In this document: positions 6,525 through 14,214 of the stretch, in pieces
How positions within the stretch are numbered: the first letter of the stretch is position 1
Layout: the number at the start of each line of letters is the position of its first letter
Origin: Sphingomonadales bacterium
Lineage (GTDB): Bacteria; Pseudomonadota; Alphaproteobacteria; Sphingomonadales; Sphingomonadaceae
Length of the DNA stretch: 15,479 nt
Assembly: GCA_027486275.1 (NCBI GenBank)
Contig: JAIXPM010000062.1
Coordinates: forward strand, 1-15,479
Direction: 5' to 3'
Program-made: the position numbers and the translations under genes
The notes under the pieces: generated by a model
Databases searched by the model: none
Seen by the model: only the letters and a program-made list of their open reading frames with translations
What the model was told of the DNA's origin: nothing

Positions 6525-7213
6525 TTGAAGACGATCGTGCAATGTCTCGCAGCGTTGAGCGCATGCTCGACGAAGCGAGCATCGAGCACGAAACTGCGGG
6601 CACAGGGGAGCTCGCGCTCGAATTTGCTCGAACCTATGAATTCGATGTGGTCATGCTGGACCTCACGCTGCCCGATATCAGCGGTCACGAAGTGCTGCGC
6701 CAACTGCGCCAACTGCGCATCAATACGCCGGTGCTGATCCTGTCGGGTGATGCCGAAACCACCAGCAAGGTGACCGGCTTCGGCGCGGGCGCCGACGATT
6801 ATGTCACCAAGCCCTTCGACCGCCAGGAACTCATGGCCCGCCTGCACGCCCTCGTGCGGCGCAGCCAGGGTCATGGCCAGTCGCTCATTGTCACCGGTCC
6901 GGTCGCGGTTGATCTGGCGGCCCGAAGCGTGTCGGTGGACGGCAAGCGCGTGGCACTGACCGGCAAGGAATATGCGATCCTCGAGATGCTGTCGCTCCGC
7001 AAGGGAATGACGCTGACCAAGGAAATGTTCCTGACCCATCTTTACGGTGGCCGCGACGAGCCGGAACTAAAGATCATCGACGTGTTTGTGTGCAAGCTGC
7101 GCAAGAAGTTGCACCAGGCTGGTGCGCCGTCGTCCGGCTGCATCGAAACCGTTTGGGGCCGCGGCTATGCGCTACGCGACCCGGAACCCAGTGAATATCC
7201 TGCCGTGGCCTGA
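6509..7213 (+). CDS. ctrA: Cell-cycle master response regulator CtrA
   Basis: CtrA is an OmpR-type response regulator that, when phosphorylated through the CckA-ChpT relay, activates or represses cell-cycle, division, pilus and flagellar genes and in Caulobacter also silences the origin. The 234 residues begin MRVLLIEDD at the ATG at 6509, with GGAG nine bases upstream; a longer in-frame start at 6455 is not supported by the family. Receiver residues are D8/D9, phosphoacceptor D51 (MLDLTLPD) and K101 (TKPF). The winged-helix domain contains the near-invariant stretches [30 protein letters not shown] and [16 protein letters not shown], then [13 protein letters not shown]. The short tail ends YPAVA, resembling the hydrophobic C-terminus through which ClpXP degrades CtrA in Caulobacter. 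SciP-like protein precedes it and a strong terminator follows. Confidence 0.96.
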   Translation: MRVLLIEDDRAMSRSVERMLDEASIEHETAGTGELALEFARTYEFDVVMLDLTLPDISGHEVLRQLRQLRINTPVLILSGDAETTSKVTGFGAGADDYVTKPFDRQELMARLHALVRRSQGHGQSLIVTGPVAVDLAARSVSVDGKRVALTGKEYAILEMLSLRKGMTLTKEMFLTHLYGGRDEPELKIIDVFVCKLRKKLHQAGAPSSGCIETVWGRGYALRDPEPSEYPAVA

Positions 7214-7226
7214 TCAGGTCACGGCA
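7201..7226. repeat. 26-bp near-perfect palindrome over the ctrA stop codon
   Basis: The arms TGCCGTGGCCTGA (7201-7213) and TCAGGTCACGGCA (7214-7226) are complementary at 12 of 13 positions, the exception being a G-T pair. The left arm ends exactly with the ctrA TGA. In RNA it would form a stem with only a tiny loop. It precedes the intrinsic terminator by 13 bases, so the ctrA message ends with two consecutive hairpins. Confidence 0.6.
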
Positions 7227-7239
7227 CGCTCCTTCCACG

Positions 7240-7268
7240 AAGGCCGCTGGGCAACCAGCGGCCTTTTT
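7240..7268 (+). terminator. Rho-independent terminator of ctrA
   Basis: A perfect nine-pair stem, GGCCGCTGG (7242-7250) with CCAGCGGCC (7255-7263), closes a GCAA tetraloop and is followed by TTTTT (7264-7268); two A's before the stem can pair with the first T's. It lies 27 bases after the ctrA stop and just before the end of the convergent trmJ. In the other direction the T-run is only TT, so it serves mainly ctrA. Confidence 0.92.
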
Positions 7269-7273
7269 GATTG

Positions 7274-8008
7274 TCAGGATGGCCGGCGTGCCTGCACCAA
7301 ATGGCGCACGACGCCGCGCAGGAACTGCACTTCCGCGCCGGTAAATCCCGGGCGCGTCAGCACATTGCGAAGCATCCACCGTGCGGTTTCGGTTTTGCCG
7401 GGCGCGGGATTGAAAAAGCCATTGGTTTCCAACCGCGAGTCGATCGTCGCGATCAGCCCGGCTAGTTCATGCTGGGCCGCCGGGCCGTCGCTATTGACCA
7501 GCCAGGTGGGTGGCGGCGCGTCATGGCCCATCACCCAAGCATAGCCCAGCACGGCGACGGCCTGCGCCAGGTTGAGGCTGCCGAAATCGGGATTGCTGGG
7601 AATGGTGCAGATGGCGTGGCACTTCAGCAGATCCTCGCGCACCAGTCCGGTGCGCTCCGGCCCGAACAACAGCGCGGATTTGCCGGGCAGCGCCTGCAGT
7701 TCCGCCACACAGCCAGCGGGCGACGTCACGCGGCGAACCATGTCGCGCGTGGTTTGCGCGGTGCCGATGGTCAGATGGCAATCGGCAATCGCCTCGGCCA
7801 CGCTATCAAACACGCGCGCGTTCTCGATCACCTTGTCCGCACCAGCCGCAGAGGGGCCGGCGTCCGGATTGGGCCAGCCGTCACGTGGTTGCACCAAGCG
7901 CAATTCGGTCAGGCCGAAATTCAGCATGGCGCGGGCCACAGCGCCGATGTTCATGCCCAGTTGCGGGCGCACGAGGATGATCGCGGGCGGATTGAGGGGC
8001 AGGCTCAT
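7274..8008 (-). CDS. trmJ: tRNA 2'-O-methyltransferase of the SpoU family, TrmJ-like
   Basis: SpoU-class (SPOUT) enzymes methylate ribose 2'-OH groups from S-adenosylmethionine; TrmJ modifies position 32 in the anticodon loop. In 244 residues the three SpoU motifs are clear: RPQLGMNIGAVARAMLNFG (14-32), LLFGPERTGL (113-122) and IPSNPDFGSLNLAQAVAV (136-153), which form the knotted cofactor pocket. Length and the N-terminal motif fit TrmJ/LasT rather than TrmL (shorter) or RlmB (extra N-terminal domain); the precise target is inference. An AGGG Shine-Dalgarno lies before the ATG. It is the last gene of the rpiB-glyA-nrdR cluster, 31 bases after nrdR, and converges on ctrA. Confidence 0.88.
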   Translation of the reverse strand: MSLPLNPPAIILVRPQLGMNIGAVARAMLNFGLTELRLVQPRDGWPNPDAGPSAAGADKVIENARVFDSVAEAIADCHLTIGTAQTTRDMVRRVTSPAGCVAELQALPGKSALLFGPERTGLVREDLLKCHAICTIPSNPDFGSLNLAQAVAVLGYAWVMGHDAPPPTWLVNSDGPAAQHELAGLIATIDSRLETNGFFNPAPGKTETARWMLRNVLTRPGFTGAEVQFLRGVVRHLVQARRPS

Positions 8009-8039
8009 GAGGTCGCCCTAGCCGGTTTGTCTGCGCTTG

Positions 8040-8519
8040 TCAGTCGGGCTTGCCCTTCACGCCGTTCACAGCCTCGCTCAGCCCGCCCACGAACGTCTCA
8101 AAATCCTTGGCTTCACGGAAATCGCGATAGACAGACGCAAAGCGGATATAGGCCACCGGATCGAGCGCCTGCAACGCCGCCATCACCAGCTCGCCCACCA
8201 CATCGGCCTCGATCTCGGCTTCGCCCAGAGATTCCAGCTGGCGTACCACACCGTTGACCAGCCGCTCGATGCGTTCGGGCTCCACCGGTCGCTTGCGGCA
8301 AGCAATTTCAATGGATCGCGCCAACTTGTCACGGTCGAACGGCTCGCGCTTGCCGCTCTTCTTGACCAAGGTGAGTTCGCGCAGTTGCACGCGTTCGAAG
8401 GTGGTAAAGCGTCCAGCACAGGCCGGGCACTGCCGCCGCCGCCGGATCGACGCGCCATCATCGGTGGGACGGCTGTCCTTCACTTGGGTGTCGTCATTGC
8501 CGCAAAAGGGACAGCGCAT
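8040..8519 (-). CDS. nrdR: Transcriptional repressor NrdR of ribonucleotide reductase genes
   Basis: NrdR senses ATP/dATP with an ATP-cone and represses ribonucleotide reductase genes through paired NrdR boxes. The 159 residues start with a zinc ribbon, C3-x2-C6 and C31-x2-C34, with the basic [18 protein letters not shown] signature. The ATP-cone follows (about 49-139), with [15 protein letters not shown] near its beginning and [15 protein letters not shown] at its end. Length is typical. Its ATG overlaps the stop of the upstream small membrane protein gene (ATGA), with AGAGG as Shine-Dalgarno inside that gene. No nrdAB genes or NrdR boxes were seen here, so it should act elsewhere in the genome. 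Confidence 0.96.
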   Translation of the reverse strand: MRCPFCGNDDTQVKDSRPTDDGASIRRRRQCPACAGRFTTFERVQLRELTLVKKSGKREPFDRDKLARSIEIACRKRPVEPERIERLVNGVVRQLESLGEAEIEADVVGELVMAALQALDPVAYIRFASVYRDFREAKDFETFVGGLSEAVNGVKGKPD

Positions 8520-8905
8520 CAGGGCCTCTTGGTGATGGTGCGCAGGAAGCCGAGCGCGGCGCCGATCAGCGTGCCCCAGAACAGGCCGATGAAGGAGAAA
8601 ATCAGCCCGACGAAAAAGCCCACCGCAGCGCCCGCCATCACATTGCGGCCCACATCGGTGCCGCCCACCGGGCCAGCCTTGGCAAACAGATCGTCAGCGC
8701 CCTGCTTGAATTTCGCGCCAGTGGGATTGTCGAGCAGATCGTCCACCACCTGGCCCGCCTTGGTGAAGCCGGCATCGGCAATATCGGCAATCTGCTTGCC
8801 GGTCTCGTTGTCGAGGGCGCGCTTGGCCGAAGCCACTGCATCCTCGGCGGCTTGGGTCAGCTTGTCAGGCTCCGGCTTTGGGCCGCCTGCTTCATCCCCC
8901 TGCAT
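8519..8905 (-). CDS. Small protein of unknown function with a glycine-rich C-terminal membrane segment
   Basis: I do not recognise a named family. The 128-residue protein has a charged, probably helical N-terminal part (1-75) rich in Ala, Asp, Glu and Lys, with phrases such as [16 protein letters not shown] and [18 protein letters not shown] long hydrophobic Gly/Ala/Phe stretch follows at about 88-121 ([20 protein letters not shown] then [10 protein letters not shown]), enough for one or a tight pair of membrane helices, and a basic end (TITKRP). The layout recalls small membrane-anchored stress proteins such as ElaB/YqjD, but I see no diagnostic match. GGAGAA seven bases before the ATG supports the start. 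It sits 31 bases after glyA and overlaps nrdR by four bases, so it is co-transcribed and very likely real. Confidence 0.8.
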   Translation of the reverse strand: MQGDEAGGPKPEPDKLTQAAEDAVASAKRALDNETGKQIADIADAGFTKAGQVVDDLLDNPTGAKFKQGADDLFAKAGPVGGTDVGRNVMAGAAVGFFVGLIFSFIGLFWGTLIGAALGFLRTITKRP

Positions 8906-8936
8906 CCGCGTTTCTCCCCCGAAATGGCGAAGCGGA

Positions 8937-10241
8937 TCAGACCGGATAAATCGGGAAACGCGCGCACAGCGCCCGCACCCGCTGGTTCACCGCCTTTTCC
9001 ACTTCGGCATTGCCATCATGCCCATTGGCAGCCAGCCCGTCCAGCACATCAGCGATCATGTCGCCAATGGCCTGAAACTCGGCAATGCCGAAACCGCGGG
9101 TGGTGCCGGCCGGCGAGCCGACGCGGATGCCGCTGGTCTGGGTGGGCGGCAGCGGATCGAAGGGCACGCCATTCTTGTTGCAGGTGATGCCGGCGCGCTC
9201 CAACGCTTCATCGGCCTGCTTGCCGGTAATACCCTTGGGCGTCAGGTCGATCAGCGCCAGGTGGGTATCGGTGCCGCCAGCCACCACGGCGCAGCCGCGT
9301 TCCACAAGCCGCGCCGCCAGCGCCTGCGCGTTGGCGATCACGGCTTTCGAATAATCCTTGAAGCCCGGCTGCAGCGCTTCACCGAAAGCCACGGCCTTGG
9401 CGGCGATCACGTGCATCAACGGACCGCCCTGCAGGCCGGGGAACACGGCGCTGTTGAACTTCTTGCCCAGTTCGGCATCGCGGGACAGGATCATGCCGCC
9501 CCGGGGCCCACGCAGCGTCTTGTGGGTGGTGGTCGTCACCACGTCGGCATGCGGGATCGGCGACGGATGGATACCCGCGGCCACGAGGCCGGAAAAATGC
9601 GCCATGTCCACCAGCAGACGGGCGCCCACCTTGTCGGCAATGGCACGGAAACGAGCGAAATCGATGATGCGCGGATAGGCGGAACCACCGGCAATGATCA
9701 GCACCGGCTTGTGCTCCACGGCCAAGCGCTCGACCTCATCATAATCGATCAGATGGTCTTCGCGGCGCACGCCATACTGGATGGCGTTGAACCACTTGCC
9801 ACTCATCGCCGCCTTGGCGCCGTGGGTAAGGTGGCCGCCGGCATCCAGGCTCATGCCCAGAATGGTGTCGCCGGGCTTGGTGAGCGCCAACATCACGGCG
9901 CCATTGGCCTGCGCGCCGGAATGCGGCTGCACGTTGGCATAGGCAGCGCCGAAAAGCTCCTTGGCCCGGTCGATCGCCAGCTGTTCCACGACATCAGAGG
10001 GATGGCAGCCCTGATAGTAACGCTTGCCGGGATAACCTTCGGCATATTTGTTGGTGAACACCGATCCTTGGGCTTCCAGCACGGCGCGGGAAACGATGTT
10101 CTCAGACGCGATCAGTTCGATCTGGTTCTGCTGGCGGTCAAGCTCGGCGGCAATCGCAGCGGCCACATCAGGATCACTCACCGCAGCCGGCGTTTCGAAG
10201 AAGCCATCGGGGCGGATTTCCGTAACGGGACGGGTGCTCAT
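8937..10241 (-). CDS. glyA: Serine hydroxymethyltransferase
   Basis: GlyA interconverts serine and glycine with transfer of a one-carbon unit to tetrahydrofolate, using pyridoxal phosphate. The 434-residue protein shows [11 protein letters not shown] (41-51), [17 protein letters not shown] (63-79), the [13 protein letters not shown] block (211-223) and the cofactor lysine K241 in [14 protein letters not shown]. Length matches the family. The start is the ATG at 10241 with GAGGAG just upstream; an in-frame extension to 10325 exists but would lie inside rpiB and lacks conserved sequence. The rpiB stop lies 11 bases ahead, within the Shine-Dalgarno, so the two are co-translated. Genes for the unknown membrane protein and nrdR follow. 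Confidence 0.98.
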   Translation of the reverse strand: MSTRPVTEIRPDGFFETPAAVSDPDVAAAIAAELDRQQNQIELIASENIVSRAVLEAQGSVFTNKYAEGYPGKRYYQGCHPSDVVEQLAIDRAKELFGAAYANVQPHSGAQANGAVMLALTKPGDTILGMSLDAGGHLTHGAKAAMSGKWFNAIQYGVRREDHLIDYDEVERLAVEHKPVLIIAGGSAYPRIIDFARFRAIADKVGARLLVDMAHFSGLVAAGIHPSPIPHADVVTTTTHKTLRGPRGGMILSRDAELGKKFNSAVFPGLQGGPLMHVIAAKAVAFGEALQPGFKDYSKAVIANAQALAARLVERGCAVVAGGTDTHLALIDLTPKGITGKQADEALERAGITCNKNGVPFDPLPPTQTSGIRVGSPAGTTRGFGIAEFQAIGDMIADVLDGLAANGHDGNAEVEKAVNQRVRALCARFPIYPV

Positions 10242-10252
10242 TCTGCTTCTCC

Positions 10253-10681
10253 TCAACCCAATTTGGCGACGCGCCCGGCATGGCGGCCACCTTCGAACGG
10301 CGTGTTCAGAAATTCGGCCACGCAATCACGGGCGGTCTCGATGCCGATTATCCGGCTGCCCAGCGCGATGCAATTGGCATCATTATGCTGACGGGCCAAC
10401 CGCGCCATCAAGCCGCTGGTCACCAACGCACAACGGGCGCCGGCAATGCGGTTAACGGCGATGGAAATGCCGATGCCGCTGCCACACACGGCAATGCCCT
10501 TTGCGGCGCGGCCCTGCGCCACCGCCTCCCCCAGCGCATGGCCGAAATCGGGATAATCGACACTGGCCTCGCTGCCGGGTCCCAGATCGAGCACATCGTA
10601 CCCGGCAGCACGCAGTTCATCGGCCAGCAGCGCCTTCAGGGCGTATCCGGCGTGATCGGAAGCAAGTGCAATGCGCGACAC
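10253..10681 (-). CDS. rpiB: Ribose-5-phosphate isomerase B
   Basis: RpiB interconverts ribulose 5-phosphate and ribose 5-phosphate in the pentose phosphate pathway. The 142 residues show the RpiB/LacAB pattern: [12 protein letters not shown] (5-16), [13 protein letters not shown] (42-54), catalytic C66 in [15 protein letters not shown], and [14 protein letters not shown]. The C-terminal [18 protein letters not shown] is typical. The start is a GTG at 10681 with GGAG about ten bases upstream. It is the first gene of the cluster running to trmJ. The VIT-family gene ends 39 bases upstream on the same strand, so the operon promoter is either in that short gap, inside the transporter gene, or shared with it. 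Confidence 0.96.
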   Translation of the reverse strand: MSRIALASDHAGYALKALLADELRAAGYDVLDLGPGSEASVDYPDFGHALGEAVAQGRAAKGIAVCGSGIGISIAVNRIAGARCALVTSGLMARLARQHNDANCIALGSRIIGIETARDCVAEFLNTPFEGGRHAGRVAKLG

Positions 10682-10720
10682 GGGGGGCGACTCCTTGGCT
10701 GCGCCCGCTCTCTAGCCGCA

Positions 10721-11413
10721 TCACACCGCCGTGCCAACAAGCCTGCCGATTCCTGCCGTCAGCGCCATCGCCAGCGCCCCCCAGAACACCACACGCACCA
10801 CCGGCCGCAGCGGCGGCGCGCCACCGGCCTTGGCGCCGACATAACCCAGCAGCGCAAGGAACAGGATCGAACCGCCACCCTGCCCCAGCGCCATCATGTT
10901 CATCGGCAGCAGCACGGCGAGCAGCAGCGGCAGCGCCGCCCCCACGGTGAAGGTGCCTGCCGATGCAAGCGCGGCAACCACAGGGCGGGCCGTGGTGATA
11001 TCGGTGATGTTCAGTTCGTCGCGGGCGTGCGCCGCCAGCGCATCATACGCCATCATCTGGCTGGCTACCTTGTGGGCGGTTTCGGCATCGACACCGCGGG
11101 TCATGTAAACCGCGGCGAGTTCGGCATGCTCCGACTCCGGACTTTCAGCCAGTTCCGCCCGTTCGCGCGCCAGATCCGCGCCTTCGGTATCGGCCTGGCT
11201 GCTGACCGAGACATATTCCCCCGCCGCCATCGACATGGCGCCGGCCACCAGCCCGGCAATGCCCGCCACCAGCAGTGCCGGCCGCTCCGCCCCCGAGGCG
11301 GCGACACCCAAGATCAGGCTGGCAGTGGAGACAATTCCATCGTTCGCCCCCAGCACGGCCGCCCGCAACCAGCCGGCACGGGCAACAAGATGGGTTTCGC
11401 GGTGGCTGCGCAT
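10721..11413 (-). CDS. VIT1/CCC1-family iron/manganese transporter
   Basis: Members of this family move Fe2+ or Mn2+ out of the cytoplasm. The 230 residues begin with the family signature LRAAVLGANDGIVSTASLILGVAASG (about 16-41), then a membrane helix ending in AGAMSMAAGEYVSVSSQ (57-73). A hydrophilic, acidic segment at about 74-140, with E-rich helices (LARERAELAESPESEHAEL), corresponds to the metal-binding cytoplasmic domain. Three further hydrophobic segments follow at about 145-171, 181-195 and 206-226, making five. Length is normal. GGAGG sits five bases before the ATG. Neither a Fur/Mur box nor a clear promoter was recognised between it and the divergent SnoaL-like gene. Substrate cannot be decided from sequence. 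Confidence 0.93.
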   Translation of the reverse strand: MRSHRETHLVARAGWLRAAVLGANDGIVSTASLILGVAASGAERPALLVAGIAGLVAGAMSMAAGEYVSVSSQADTEGADLARERAELAESPESEHAELAAVYMTRGVDAETAHKVASQMMAYDALAAHARDELNITDITTARPVVAALASAGTFTVGAALPLLLAVLLPMNMMALGQGGGSILFLALLGYVGAKAGGAPPLRPVVRVVFWGALAMALTAGIGRLVGTAV

Positions 11414-11595
11414 GGATCCTCCGGCGTTGTGGCCTGCGTTTGTCGGTCACCGCGTCCAGCCACGCAATCAGGGGTGCTGCCGGGTTGACAGGCCTGACCG
11501 GGCCATTTGCCCAATGGCGACTGCGGGTGAGATTGAGGCATGTTCTGCCAACGGCGCGCATGACGCGGGCCCCACAGATATGGATCGAACCAGCC

Positions 11596-11970
11596 ATGGC
11601 CAGCACCACCAGCCACGCCAATATCGTGCAACGCGGATGGGAGGCGGTGGGCCGCGGCGATTGGGACACGCTGATCGCGGACTATCTGCCCGACATGCTG
11701 TTCGTGATGCCCGGCCAGACCGACGTGCTGCACGGCACGGTGGCATTTCGCGGCGCGCTGGAAAACCTGGGCGCTGCCCTGCCGCCGGGTTTCGAGATCA
11801 CCGGCCTGCGGCAGATTTCCGACGGCGATGAGGTCGTCTCGATCTTGAACTGGGCCAGCACCAAATGTACCGGCGGCAGCCAGCTTGCCGTGCTGTTCCG
11901 CTTTGTGGATGACAAGATCAGCGAAGAACGCTGGTTTGTCGATACGCTGCAGTGGAAGGCCTGTTTCTAG
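11596..11970 (+). CDS. SnoaL-like / NTF2-fold protein
   Basis: This 124-residue protein has the small alpha+beta-barrel pattern of the NTF2/SnoaL superfamily: an N-terminal helix (NIVQRGWEAVGRGDWDTLIADYLPD), an MLFVMPGQTDVLHGTVAFRGAL segment where family members have the pocket-facing GxxxYRG-like turn, and alternating strands to the end (VLFRFVDDKISEERWFVD). Many relatives are ketosteroid-isomerase-like enzymes or small-molecule binders, but catalytic residues cannot be assigned, so no reaction is proposed. The start is uncertain; ATG at 11560 would add 12 residues, and neither has a good Shine-Dalgarno. It is monocistronic, divergent from the VIT-family gene and followed by a likely terminator. 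Confidence 0.8.
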   Translation: MASTTSHANIVQRGWEAVGRGDWDTLIADYLPDMLFVMPGQTDVLHGTVAFRGALENLGAALPPGFEITGLRQISDGDEVVSILNWASTKCTGGSQLAVLFRFVDDKISEERWFVDTLQWKACF

Positions 11971-11999
11971 ACCGGGGGCTGACCGGGGCAGGCGGAAAT

Positions 12000-12017
12000 C
12001 GCCCCCACGGGCGTTTT
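12000..12017 (+). terminator. Likely intrinsic terminator of the SnoaL-like gene
   Basis: CGCCC (12000-12004) pairs with GGGCG (12009-12013) around a CCAC loop, followed by TTTT (12014-12017). It lies 29 bases after the stop codon. The stem is short (five pairs) but all G/C. Confidence 0.55.
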
Positions 12018-12122
12018 CCCCACTACGCCTGAACGTCATGACACCCCCGCCCGGGCGGCACGGCTTGTCGCGCCCTGCGCACCGTTCAACCGCGCTTGGC
12101 CTGCTGTGCCAACCATGTTCAT

Positions 12123-12169
12123 TCGGCAGCAATGGCGATAGGACGGAAGTGCACATCGGCAGCAATGGC
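12123..12169. repeat. Direct repeat of 14 bases upstream of the OmpA-domain gene
   Basis: TCGGCAGCAATGGC occurs at 12123-12136 and again at 12156-12169, 33 bp apart (about three helical turns). It lies about 90-140 bases before the chosen start, where a promoter or operator would be expected. No known binding-site consensus was recognised. Confidence 0.5.
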
Positions 12170-12261
12170 CAAGGGCGACGAGGTTGCCCGATTACAGGGT
12201 TTGGCATGCCATCAGGGGCACCGGCAGCCGCGCCGCAACCGAACTGCAAGGGATGAAGCCG

Positions 12262-13119
12262 ATGAACATCATGACTAGAACAGCCAGTACGACAGCGATC
12301 ATGCTCGCCATGGCCGTAGCCGCACCAGTCGCCGCCCAGAATGCACCCACCGTGCCCGACGCCCCCAACACTCAGACCGTGACTGGCGAACGTCCGCAGC
12401 CTGGCCCCGAAATCAAGGGCATCATTTCGGCGCGCAGCGGTGATCGCATGGCGGTGACCGCCGAAGATGGCACCAAGACCATCATCAGCATCGACGACGC
12501 CACCCAGGTGAAGGGCAGGACCGGCCTGTTCGGCGGCAAAGGCAAGTTCAGCGCCGCCTCGCTGATGAACGGCCTGCCGGTGACGGTGAAGACACTGCAG
12601 GCCGGCGACGCGCTGGTGGCCAGTATCGTCACCTTCCGCGGCAATGATTTCAAGACCGCCGCCATGATCCGACAGGGCACAGCGCAGGGCTTTGAAGAAC
12701 AGTCCGCCGCCACCGCCGCGCTGCGCGGCCGCGTTGCCGATATCGACAATTACAACGTGAAGGCCACCACAAACGTCTATTTCGACACCGGCAAATGGAT
12801 CCTGTCAGATCAGGCCAAGGCCGAATTGTGCAATGCTGCGGCCACAGCCGAAAAGACACCCAACGCGCTGCTGCTGGTGGTCGGCTACACAGATTCCGTG
12901 GGCGACGAGGATTACAACCAGGAACTAAGCGAAAAACGGGCCAGCCGCGTGCTAGCGCACCTGCAGCAAGTATGCCGCTGGAAACAGTTCCGCACCCTTA
13001 CACCCAGCGGCATGGCCGAATCCGATCCGGTGGCCGACAACAGCACCGATGAAGGCAAGGCCCAGAACCGCCGCGTTGCCGTCAACGTGTTGGTAAGCAA
13101 GGCTGTCGACGGACTGTGA
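12262..13119 (+). CDS. Exported protein with C-terminal OmpA (peptidoglycan-binding) domain
   Basis: From the ATG at 12262 the product has 285 residues. Residues 1-26 look like a signal peptide: basic start, hydrophobic core (TAIMLAMAVAAPVAA) and a cleavage region near AAQ-NAP. Residues about 50-125 form a beta-rich domain (GIISARSGDRMAVTAEDGTK...) that resembles DUF5666-type modules, a tentative match. The C-terminal 115 residues form an OmpA-like domain: VYFDTGKWILSDQAK (172-186), VVGYTDSVGDEDYNQELSEKRASRV (206-230) and GKAQNRRVAV (265-274), which normally binds diaminopimelate in peptidoglycan. C190 and C238 lie within it and could form a disulfide in the periplasm. No eight-strand beta-barrel is present, so it is not a classical OmpA porin. 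Upstream in-frame ATGs at 12253 and 12184 are less likely starts. Confidence 0.88.
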   Translation: MNIMTRTASTTAIMLAMAVAAPVAAQNAPTVPDAPNTQTVTGERPQPGPEIKGIISARSGDRMAVTAEDGTKTIISIDDATQVKGRTGLFGGKGKFSAASLMNGLPVTVKTLQAGDALVASIVTFRGNDFKTAAMIRQGTAQGFEEQSAATAALRGRVADIDNYNVKATTNVYFDTGKWILSDQAKAELCNAAATAEKTPNALLLVVGYTDSVGDEDYNQELSEKRASRVLAHLQQVCRWKQFRTLTPSGMAESDPVADNSTDEGKAQNRRVAVNVLVSKAVDGL

Positions 13120-13127
13120 TCGAACTG

Positions 13128-13160
13128 GCGGGCGGCAGGATTGGCCTGCTGCCCGCTTGT
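13128..13160 (+). terminator. Intrinsic terminator of the OmpA-domain gene
   Basis: GCGGGCGGCAGG (13128-13139) pairs with CCTGCTGCCCGC (13145-13156) over twelve positions with a single G-T pair, around a five-base ATTGG loop, followed by TTGTT. It lies nine bases after the stop codon and 15 bases before the end of the convergent hydrolase gene, so it could stop transcription from both sides, although neither side has a long T-run. Confidence 0.75.
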
Positions 13161-13170
13161 TCGTCCCTGT

Positions 13171-14214
13171 TCATTCGAACGTCAGATCACCCGTCTCCGG
13201 CACTTCGAAATGCCGCGCCACATCGTCGTCGCTGATCGCCTCGAGCGTGGCGGGCTGCCACTTGGGATTGCGATCCTTGTCGATCAGCTGGGCGCGGATG
13301 CCTTCGAAGAAATCATGGCCGTTCCGGATTTCGCACACCATGCGATATTCGTTGATCAGCGCGTCCTCGATCTCCACCCCGCGTGCGGCGCGCAGGCCGG
13401 CGAGGCTCAGCTTGCAGCTGATCGGCGACATGCGGCGGATGGTGGCGGCCTGTTCCTGTGCCCACTCATCGCCGGCATCCAGGCTGGCCATGATGTCTTC
13501 CATCCGGTCATGGCCGAAATGATAATCGATGGCATCGCGATACGCGGCGAGCGGCGCCTCGCCGGCGTCTTCATCGAAAGTCGCCAGCACCTCGGCGAGC
13601 GGTTCGTGGCTGGTGGCGAGCAGGTCGCACAGCGTCGGCAGATGGGCGGACGGCACATAATGGCTGGCGATCCCGCAGTAGCGCAGATCCGCCGCCTTCA
13701 GCCGCGCGCCGGTCAGCGCCAGCCAGGTGCCGATCTCGCCGGGCAATTTCGCCAGCGCATGGGTGCCGCCGACATCGGGGATCAGGCCGATGCCGGTTTC
13801 AGGCATGGCGAACAGCGTGCGTTCGGTGGCGATGCTGTAGGGGCCGTGGATCGAGAGGCCCACGCCGCCGCCCATGGTGATGCCGTCAATCAATGCCACC
13901 CACGGCTTGCCGCAACGGGCGATGGCCTGGTTCATGCGATATTCGTCGTGGAAGAACGTCTCCCACAGCGCCCGGTTCTGCCGGCCTTCGCGGCCGAGCA
14001 GCGCAACATCGCCGCCAGCGCAAAACGCCCGCTCCCCGGCGCCATCGATCACGATATGCTTCACTTCATGGTCACCCATCGCATCAATGACGGCGCGGTG
14101 GATGGTCACCGCCATCGGGTGATTGAGCGCATTGAGCGCCTGCGGCCGATTGAGCGTGATCCACAGCGCATGGCCACGGCGTTCAACCAGGACTTCGGGG
14201 GCGGCTTCGGTCAT
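13171..14214 (-). CDS. 3-hydroxyisobutyryl-CoA hydrolase (enoyl-CoA hydratase/isomerase superfamily)
   Basis: The family hydrolyses 3-hydroxyisobutyryl-CoA in valine degradation. The 347 residues show the crotonase fold: ERAFCAGGDVALL (61-73) and GITMGGGVGLSIHG (111-124) provide the oxyanion hole, and MPETGIGLIPDVGGTHALAKLPG (137-159) carries the glutamate/aspartate pattern that distinguishes the HIBCH subgroup from ordinary enoyl-CoA hydratases. The long C-terminal part, ending in FFEGIRAQLIDKDRNPKWQP, is also HIBCH-like. The ATG at 14214 overlaps the stop of the thioesterase gene (ATGA); a longer frame to 14349 exists only because it runs antiparallel-free through that gene and is not conserved. 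It is the last gene of the murI-thioesterase-hydrolase group. Confidence 0.9.
   Translation of the reverse strand: MTEAAPEVLVERRGHALWITLNRPQALNALNHPMAVTIHRAVIDAMGDHEVKHIVIDGAGERAFCAGGDVALLGREGRQNRALWETFFHDEYRMNQAIARCGKPWVALIDGITMGGGVGLSIHGPYSIATERTLFAMPETGIGLIPDVGGTHALAKLPGEIGTWLALTGARLKAADLRYCGIASHYVPSAHLPTLCDLLATSHEPLAEVLATFDEDAGEAPLAAYRDAIDYHFGHDRMEDIMASLDAGDEWAQEQAATIRRMSPISCKLSLAGLRAARGVEIEDALINEYRMVCEIRNGHDFFEGIRAQLIDKDRNPKWQPATLEAISDDDVARHFEVPETGDLTFE

Larger units (their letters stand above)
11971..12261. other. 291-bp non-coding stretch before the OmpA-domain gene
   Basis: It holds a likely terminator of the SnoaL-like gene at its start, then a 14-base direct repeat and a ten-base palindrome TGGCATGCCA (12202-12211) in the probable leader of the OmpA-domain gene. 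The frame of the downstream gene stays open back to 12184, but that extension has no conserved features. No convincing -35/-10 pair was found. Confidence 0.5.

Noticed and set aside
10242..10252. Glycine riboswitch upstream of glyA
   Set aside because: glyA is 11 bases behind rpiB inside an operon, leaving no space for a riboswitch.
8037..10391. 784-codon open frame on the plus strand opposite nrdR, glyA and rpiB
   Set aside because: It is the antisense shadow of three clearly conserved genes in high-GC DNA, where such long spurious frames are common; its translation is low-complexity (His/Gln/Arg/Gly rich) without domains.
10715..10740. TGGCACGG on the minus strand before rpiB as a sigma-54 promoter
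   Set aside because: The -12 region reads TGTG rather than TTGC, and the bases encode the end of the transporter.
11972..11996. Possible G-quadruplex in the G-rich run after the SnoaL-like gene
   Set aside because: Only two runs of three or more G's occur with short loops; four are needed.
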